A stretch of DNA of 64,000 bases from Haliclystus octoradiatus. Taxonomy: Eukaryota > Cnidaria > Staurozoa > Stauromedusae > Haliclystidae. Numbering within the stretch: the stretch's first letter is position 1; each line of letters starts with the position of its first letter. The notes below the pieces were generated by a model that saw nothing but the letters and a program-made list of their open reading frames with translations, was not told the DNA's origin and ran no database searches. Location: NCBI GenBank assembly GCA_916610825.1, contig OU744451.1, forward strand, positions 21,415,482 to 21,479,481, in the 5' to 3' direction. Position numbers and translations under genes: made by a program. This document shows, piece by piece, positions 54,701-63,700 of the stretch.

Positions 54701-57700
54701 TGTACTTACAATCTTTTGTTGAATCAGAAGTATCATATGACGGCATTTCCAAGACATGTGAAATTGGTCTCCTGATATCATCACATAATGAACGTCTAAA
54801 TGAACCACGTTTCACATTATCATGGAATTCAGTAGCGTCATTGCCTTTTTTACGGTATCTTGCAACGATATAGGTACAATGCTGACCGTTTCTACTAAAA
54901 CTTGCTTTACCAATACCCAATTGAGTTGATGATTTCCAAATAAGTTGAGTAAAGTCTTGTACATTGTGACCTTTTCCAGTTGTGAAATCATATCCATTAT
55001 CACAAACTTGACCATACCTGTATTATCATATAAAAATTAGAAGAATATATTGAATTATTTTTTCAAATGTCAACTAAATTTTGAATTTTGCAAGATAATA
55101 GTTTGAACAGTCGAACCTGTAATCACTATTACCTATTATATAGCGGTAATAAATCTAATGGCCACTATAACTCATGTATTTCTGTTAAATATCAATCTCT
55201 ATATATGAAAGCCACCTGCATATAATGTTCAGTTTATCTACCTCTCATAGCTAGCTGTTATATGGACTATAAAGGTTTCTCTGTAATAGAAATTGTATAT
55301 AAAAGACTCACATGTTTCAGGGCTTAAAAAGCCCCCAGACAGATATTAGTTCAACAATCCAAAGAGGTATATTTATTATTGATCTTAGGTTCATATATAC
55401 TATCAACCAATAGGGAATGTAAACAAGAGATTCACCCAAATTTAATGATCTATTTTGTACTGTGAATAATTTGTTATAGCTTGAGAAAAAACAGGAATGC
55501 ATTTTGCCACGAGCTCTTATACAGGTATCTCAAATGTATGCCGAATATAATTCATTATTGTTTTGCAGCTTTCTGCTGCAATTATTTTTGATTATCATCA
55601 ATCTAGAATTCTGGTTTTGAAAGGCTAAACGATTAAAAGGTTCATTTTCCTACAATCCTATGTTGAGTTCAAATAGTTTCATTTTTTCAACGCATACCAT
55701 GCTAATATTGCATCAGCTGCTGTCATGTCTTCATCATCCAATTTACATTGCATTGCCAAATTCTCTCCTTCGTTTATAGTTCTGTCATGATTTATTTTAC
55801 CACTCTCAGCTAGTTTTTGTGCATACGTTGCTGCTTCTTTAGACAATTCTTTATCTAATATCAGCTTTGGAGCGGAATGAATTTCACGATAGATGTTATG
55901 AATTTTCAATGCTGCCTCTGGAAACTCTAAAATGAGATGAATTGTATACTTAGTAGCAAATTTGATCGTTCTATTCTACTTCTGGCTGATAGTAAGATCA
56001 GGGTATTGGCTCAAGCTCAAATACAAGATAATTGGTATTGATTTGTATCACGGAATATCCAGTTATGTCATTAAAACTGAAGACATTACAAAAGTTAAAC
56101 TATATGGGATTTTAGTACGATATCGGATATAGCTTCATACTTGCCAGCCTATATTGGAACGTTTGTTGCTAGAACAAACGTTGCTTAAAAATGGTGACGA
56201 GCAGCGGTAAATACAGAGACTTTTTTCGGAACAAGGAAATTCAAATTTGGAGATTAAAGATTCAATTTACAAATGTTGAATTCAAGTTTAATATAATCAC
56301 CAAGTAATGCCCAATTAAATTAGGAATAAAATCATTATGAAACTGCTCAGCGATGTTTCAAACAAATATTGTGTTATCTATCGAACAATTTGAATACTTT
56401 GCGACTTTCGGTAATTAAAGAAAGATTACTTGATTCTTACATGACTATTATAATGATTACAAAATACTTATGAGTTGGTCACTCCACTAACTTAGATCCA
56501 ATGTAACACGTTAAAAATCATTTGAAAACTCAATCAAGGGACTGGAAGCTAAATAGTAGATTGCTCACTTATATGCAGAAGATCTGTGCTAGATTCCTAG
56601 TTGGTGAACAACAATATGTTTTCGTATGTAAACTTGATTGAAAAAATTGTTTAATTGTAATTCAAATTTGATGTGTATAATTGTAACTGCTTCGTATCCA
56701 CACAAAACGAGTTTTAGCAGCTTTAGCTTATGTAATAGTTGTATATAAAAATTTAATTTACGACATAAAAGAGAAATATCACCACACAATCTAGCCTGCG
56801 TTACAGACTGCGATTCATAAACGAAAGAATAGGGTCTGTGTGAATTGCTCGGTTGCTCTAGCTGTCCAAGCCTCGTATCAGAATGATATTGATGTCATAT
56901 AATTATGCAGGATTAAGGTGATTCTTACCAGGATTCTCACATTACTTTGTCTACTTCAGTTGACATGATTGCAATAAGTTCTATTTTAGGCTTCGTAGCT
57001 ATGACAATTAATTGATCGGACAGAGGTGATGAATTTATTATCTAAGAACAATAGATTTACCACGCATCGATCAGAAACTTCCGCTCTACGTTTTCGTAGA
57101 GTGGTTGGACAGAGAACTGTGCAAACCACACAGACCCTATTCTTTTGTGAATGAATCGCGGTCTGTAACGCAGACTACACACAATCCTGATGTAAACACT
57201 TTTACTATAGGCTTTATACTTTTTCATTTAATTAGATTACTTACTATACATTGCCTTTACTCTTCTAACATATGTCATACCAATGTGTGGAATTCCAGCT
57301 CTGTTATCATTCTCAGGTATTTCACCCCCTGAACGCCGTTTATTACACGTAGAACTATCAAATGAACCTTTTTTAACATTCTGTTTAAAATCACCAGCCA
57401 TATTTCCAGGCTCCTTATATCTAGCAACAATCCACGTACATAAATTCCCATCTTTCTTTGAAGTGGCTTTACCCATTCCTAATTTGGTGCTGCTCTTCCA
57501 TACAATTTGTGAAAAATGACCGGTTCCACCGCTAAAAGATCCTTTATCGAAATCGTAACCGGGATCACATACTTCTTTATACCTATATAAACAATAAAAT
57601 TATGCCTTTAACCACGGAAAATAATGAAACAGTTAATTATTAACAATAATTATTTTTAAATAGTTGGAAGTCTACGTAATTGGTAAAATCTAACACTTAT

Positions 57701-60700
57701 TTATTAAACGAGTTCATAGAAGTGAAAACATGTTGATTTATATTTTGAAAATTTCAATTGACACGAATGGGTGGATTTTGTTGATCCACTGACATGATTT
57801 CGGAGGCATATTCGATTTATGGACTTGCCTCTGAGCCAAGCCAAAATTTAAAGGCTCACACATTCACTTATAACTCTATATCAGTAGGTAATCAATGACC
57901 GGTTTTCAGAATGCAGCTAGCGTGAATGTATCTATTTTAGGATATACTAGATATACTGTTTATGATCTTACCAAGTTTCAGTAGCTTCACTTGCTTTCAT
58001 TTCTTTTCCCTCGCTGTCACATTTGTACGCAAGATTTTCACCATCATCTGTGTCCTCAGAATGTTTCAGTTTGCCGATTTTAGCAAGTTCTTTAGCATAT
58101 TCCTCTGCTTCTTCGTTCATTGATTCATCGACTGACATATCTGTTGCTTCGTGTGACTTTCTGTATGCGTTGTGCGCTTTCAATCCATCTTTGGCAAATC
58201 CTGATCGTTTAATAATCGATATATGTTGTAGCAAAGTTAATAGTCACTGGTAGAATTATTCCTCCTGATAGATATCCAATCGAACTTCCGCATAATATAT
58301 TATGCAGACAAATGAATAATACACAGATAAATGAAGAACAATTTTAACAATTTTAAAAATGAAATAAAGGAAAACCAGCATCTCGTATAGCAAGATAATC
58401 AGCCAACTTGCCATACATCTTTTGAAATTGTATCAAACTTGTATCAAAAATATTTACAGTACTATGTCCCACAAAACATTTCGATAAAAAAATAAAATAT
58501 ATCCAAAATCAATGATTTCATTTTATGAATGCAACTATAGAATGGATACTTATATAACAAATACAGATGTTAAAGCCCAAAAAGTTTGAGGATGAGTTGA
58601 AAGATGGATGAGGAAGGGAAAGATAACATAGTTTGCAGCTGTAAGGAATACAATTGAGAATTTCACATACCTCCGCTTTCCTCCTTTTCCCCTTCCTTTT
58701 CTCCCTTATCTTCTCCTTTTTCTCCCCCTTTTTCTCCTCCCTTTTCTCCCCCCTGTTCTCCGCCTTTTTCTTCTCCCTTTTCTCCTCCATTTTTGTCTTC
58801 CTTCAATTCTTCCTTTTTTTCCTTATCCGCTGCTTCAGATATCAATGCAGTTAAATTTCCACAAATTTTTTCTTTATCAAATTCTCCTTTTTGAACATTT
58901 TCTTTGAATTCTGATGAATTTTTACCATCTGGCTTGTATCTTGCAACAACAAATGTACAAAACATTCCATTCCGTTCCATTGTTGCCATACCCATCCCTA
59001 ATTGTTTTGTTGATTTCCAAATGAGTTGAGAAAAACGATCCGTGCTATGTGAGCGATCGGGTTTTTCAAAATCGAATTCTTTGCGACATATTTCTGAATA
59101 CCTGTAAAGTCAAAGTAATTTTAATTTAAAAATAATGCATTACAGAAAAGCTTGTCGTTAATACTGATATGCTTGCTTAATTAACTTCTGTTAAAAGTTT
59201 ATGACACAAAAATACGTAGGGAAATAATAGTACGTTCAGTACTCTGACTGCTGTCATAATTTATTGAAGAATCTCAAAATGTTGTACCTCTTACAATACC
59301 AACACGTTTGTTGCTGCATATATAATATAAGACAACATTTTCAGCATGTTTACAGTAATGACGTGGTTGTTCCTCCATACATCCATTATCCACGAAGAGG
59401 TAAGAGTTCATCCCATAAATGCTAAGAAGGCGTTGATTGCGAATAACAAACATTTGAGTGATCTTTTAAAATTGCAACAAAATGTTGAAGTGAAGCAAGG
59501 CAGAGGCAATCCATGGACACGTTTAAGTGGAGTATTCTGTTTGGGTAAACCTGATGCTTTGAATATGTACTATTCTGTCTATTACATTAGTCTAATAAAT
59601 CTATATCTTAGTTCCATGTATAAATAGTATAAATAACTGACATAGATAATATAACTGACCAAGGGCGGATCCAGCCAAACATCTGAGGGGTGCAAGAATT
59701 CTGGGGTAGAGGGGCGAATCCCCGTCCATCTAGGGGGTCCGGGGGCATGCCACCCTGAAAATGTTTGAAATTAAAACCTCTTAGGATGTCTATAGCATCA
59801 TTTTTGCATATACAAATCGGACTTTCAAGTAGCTACAAAGTATGGTCTATCTCATAGTTATTCCAAATTTACAGCGACAAAAAATGTTGTAACCAAGAAA
59901 AACAAGTATATATTCAAGTTAAATATATCAGCATTTGTAAGAAAATGGTAAATACAAATTTAAACAATGTACCCTGGAGAGAGAAGAACATTTGTCTTGT
60001 TTAGTATTTCCGGAGTTTGGATAAGGATGCCTCTTGAACCAAAATAAGTTTACACAAATTTTAGATGACCTTATGAGTTTATGAGTTTGCTCTGTGACGA
60101 TGCAAACTGCAACTCTGAAAATTCACAAACTTCTACAAGCATCGTTCAAATAAAATGACACCTTGAACTCATGTGAAATATTCTCCTTGGAGTATATGTT
60201 TTCAAACTGCTTCAGTTTTATCTTGATAAAGATCTCCATCTAAATGTTTTTAACTTCCAACAATGATTATGAATTTAATCCTTCGCTTTGCGCCATTTGT
60301 GATAGTAAGTTAACAAAAGTAGGCTAGATGACGATGACTGATTCCAGGGTTTAAAAGTAACAAAAATAGAAAAGAAAGTACAAGCAGGACAGTAAGCAAG
60401 ACAAGCTTTGTTATTCACGGGTGCCGAAGGGGGCGAACTATGTCAGGAATGTGAAATAGAGCATTATCATTGGTTTATAGCTAAATTCTTTGAAGGCTAC
60501 GTCATCTGAGGGGAGCGAAATCAAAGCAATCTATTGGATGCTCTACTTCCGCGGTAGCGAAATCAGTGTCGTTGATTGGTCAAATTAAGTTGACGTCCTT
60601 CTAGTCTAGTATCCAATCATACGATTATTATAACAATCGTACTGCTACTTCCAATCTGCTATAAAAAATATGACGTTCTCAGAATGAAATTTCAGTTACA

Positions 60701-63700
60701 AGTAGTTTTCTCAGTTATTGTTTTCGTAAAGAATGAAAGCAAAACAACAGCAGCGGCGATATGAAACAGTTTAAAAATCTGACGGGTGCGCTTGCCCCTG
60801 TCGCTCCCCCTGGATCCGCCCCCTGTAACTGACATAGAATTGAAACAAAATTGAGGCAATAGCATTTTCCGTTACTTGGAGCTTCAGACATTTATTTTGC
60901 CATCATCACACGGTTTACTCAGTCTCAGCCGTCTGATGATTGCAAAAATAAATGCGTGGAACTGCGAGCAACGGAAAAGGCTTTGCCTCATCTTTGTGTC
61001 AATTCCATATTATGCTGTGTTTTAACAAGCATTGAGCATGTGTTTACCTCATATTATATTAAATACCTGACATGAAATTTTATGTTGTTTAACTCACCAT
61101 TCTTTCGTAGCATCAGCTGCTGTCATTTCTTCTGTACCTCCTGTACACCTATAAGCAAGATTTTCACCAACGCCATCCAGTCCTTTATCATGTCGTAAAC
61201 GACGTTTTTCAGCTAATATCTTCGCATATTCAGAAGCATCTTTACTTAACGCTTCATCCAATTGTAATTCAGGAGAACCATGGATTTTACGAAATACGTT
61301 GTGAGCCTTCAGGCCTCCATTGGCAAAATTTTTACCTTGTGGAAAACATATCGGAATCAACATACAGTTAACCATTCATGAGCAACATAAAAAAACGCAT
61401 AAAAATCCTAGTCTGCAAACATCTTCTAGCTTCATTAAAAGGAAGTTCCAATTAAAAGATTTTCACAATATTAGGTAATCTATCGTCATTAATAATATGA
61501 GCCCGAATATAGGGTCTGTGTAAGAAAAACGTGAGAAACCTCATAACCAGATATCTGAATTATGGATAATCTTCTTTAATAATCACTTGAAAAAAACTTG
61601 TATAATGATTGGTGGATTTGTACCACGTATTTAGCAGTTATGTCAAGATGCGTTATATTTTTAAATGGTATTCGTAACAATTCCATTCAAATTGCATTTC
61701 ATGAAAAATCAATGACCCATTAAATTAGCCAAAACAAATCATTGTTGTAGTGAATTTGATGAGAGATAATTGATGTTCCAGACAAAGGTTATGTTACATG
61801 ATTATGAAAATGATTACATCACTCTGTGTGTAAGAGTGATGTAATCCCTTATTAACAGCATCCACAAAACGCCAATCATGTAAACGATAGATTAGCATGA
61901 AATACGTCCAACCCAATCAAACCTTATGCCGGTGAAAATCGTTGAATGTTTTAAGTTTCAGGTTTCAAGTTGAAAGAATTAACATGTTTCTTCCGTAAAT
62001 CATATCAAATATTCAACATTAATTTTGTATATTCTACTTTATTTATTACCCAGGGATGTTTCCTATTGCTTACTTGCTGTGATATTTACAGTTTGTTTTT
62101 ATTTTACAGAGTAGCCACATGGCAAACGTGTTTGGATCGCATCAAGGAAACACGAGCCAGTAAGGCAAGTATTTTTCAGGTTTCGAGTGTCTCCCAAAAT
62201 CCCAAGTGCTTGGATGAGGCGATCCAAACACGGTTGTCGTGTGGTAACTCTTTTATAAATTGATTCTACTCGATAAATATAATAAATTATCAGCATTATC
62301 TTTAATATATCGGAAAATATTGTAGCACTATCAAAACTGATAAATTTGATGTTCTCATAAAAAGCGTCCGACGATTCTATCAGCCAAACAAATTTATTTC
62401 CTAACAAAGAGGTCTAATATGAACCAATGGGAACCACTGTATATCCAGTAACAAAAGCATGTGAAAAAAGAGATTGTAGTTTTGGTAACGAAAATTTTGA
62501 TTTCCGATCGAAAAATAAAGGACAGCATGTCTTTTCCTTGTAAATAAACGAATTATAATATTAATAACCTACATCAAGTATTTCTAGAACAATTATTATA
62601 TGTAAATGATTTTATTTTTAAGGTTCAATATAACTGTTAACGTTTGAAATGGTACAATTGTTGAACATCGAATCAAAGCCTGCAGCGGAATGAAAATTCA
62701 TTTCTCGAGCCGTGTGTGAGATGTATTCACAGGCTGTGTTTATAGTAACTGACGTTGAATTTATCTGATCCTCTTCTTTTCTGCTGCCACGTGCACTGCT
62801 TTATGTATGCCCAACAAGTGAACCGGCACCACATATACAGGTAGAAATAAGTTGTAAATATATACCTGTATCTGACTCAGGTTTCTTTTCTTCTATTTTA
62901 GTTTCGTTGCTCTTTGATCCATCTGGATTATCTTCATTTTTAATAATATCAGTTGAGTTTCCTTCCTTTTCGCAATTGCAATCTGTGCTATTATCCCCAC
63001 CACCTCCAGTTTTCCCTCCTCCTTCTCCGCTAGCACCTCCAGGCTTTCCATCTCCTTCTCCACCACCACCATCACCCCCGGGTTTATCCCCTCCTTCTCC
63101 TCCGCCACCTCTAGCTTTGTTTTCTTCGTTTTCGCCTTCTTTTCCTTTGTCTGGCTCTCCAGTCTTCTCCCCCTTCAGATCTTCTTCGTTGGTTTCCTTT
63201 GATAAATCCCCGAGGATGTCATCAATTTTACTGCATTTGTCTTTCGTAAAGGATCCAGCTTCAACGTTCTTTTCAAAGTCTCCTTGCATGTTACCCGGCT
63301 CTTTATACCTTCCAACTACATATGTACATGTCATACCATCTTGCTTTCCAGATGCCATACCCATTCCAAGTGATGTACTACCCTTCCATACAATTTGGGT
63401 GAAATGACCTGTTCCACCACTAAATCCTTGCTTGTTAAAGTCATATCCAGGTTTGCATACTTCTTCATACCTAATAAAGTAAGCAATGATTGGAGTTAGA
63501 TAGTTCTCCACAGAAACGGAAATTTTGCTCTATCTCAAGTCATTCGTCTTAATACAATGGTCATTACAAGTGTTGGATGTTATCCAATATGTAATGTATA
63601 ATAACAAATATAATTTTCAATGATGTGCTTTATACAAAATTCTAAATAAAGTTTAATGACTTATGAAGACAGAAGTTACTTTCTTTCTGTTAAACATTCC

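Larger units (their letters stand above)
47868..56670. repeat. 8.8 kb block, copy 2 (right of the gap)
   Basis: Direct copy of 38566-47367 in the same orientation. Beyond 56670 it continues into unique sequence carrying CAP module 3, while copy 1 is the one attached to unique sequence on the left (module 6). Together they describe one locus read from two contigs. Confidence 0.97.

Noticed and set aside
57240-57245. Stop codon shortly after CAP module 3 as the end of a gene
   Set aside because: A consensus GTAAGT donor in the standard phase 1 lies just before it, and the next module starts in the matching phase.
62907-63407. 166-codon plus-strand frame rich in Pro and Ser
   Set aside because: It is the antisense of the Gly/Glu-rich tail and CAP fold of module 1, where the composition keeps the reverse frame open.
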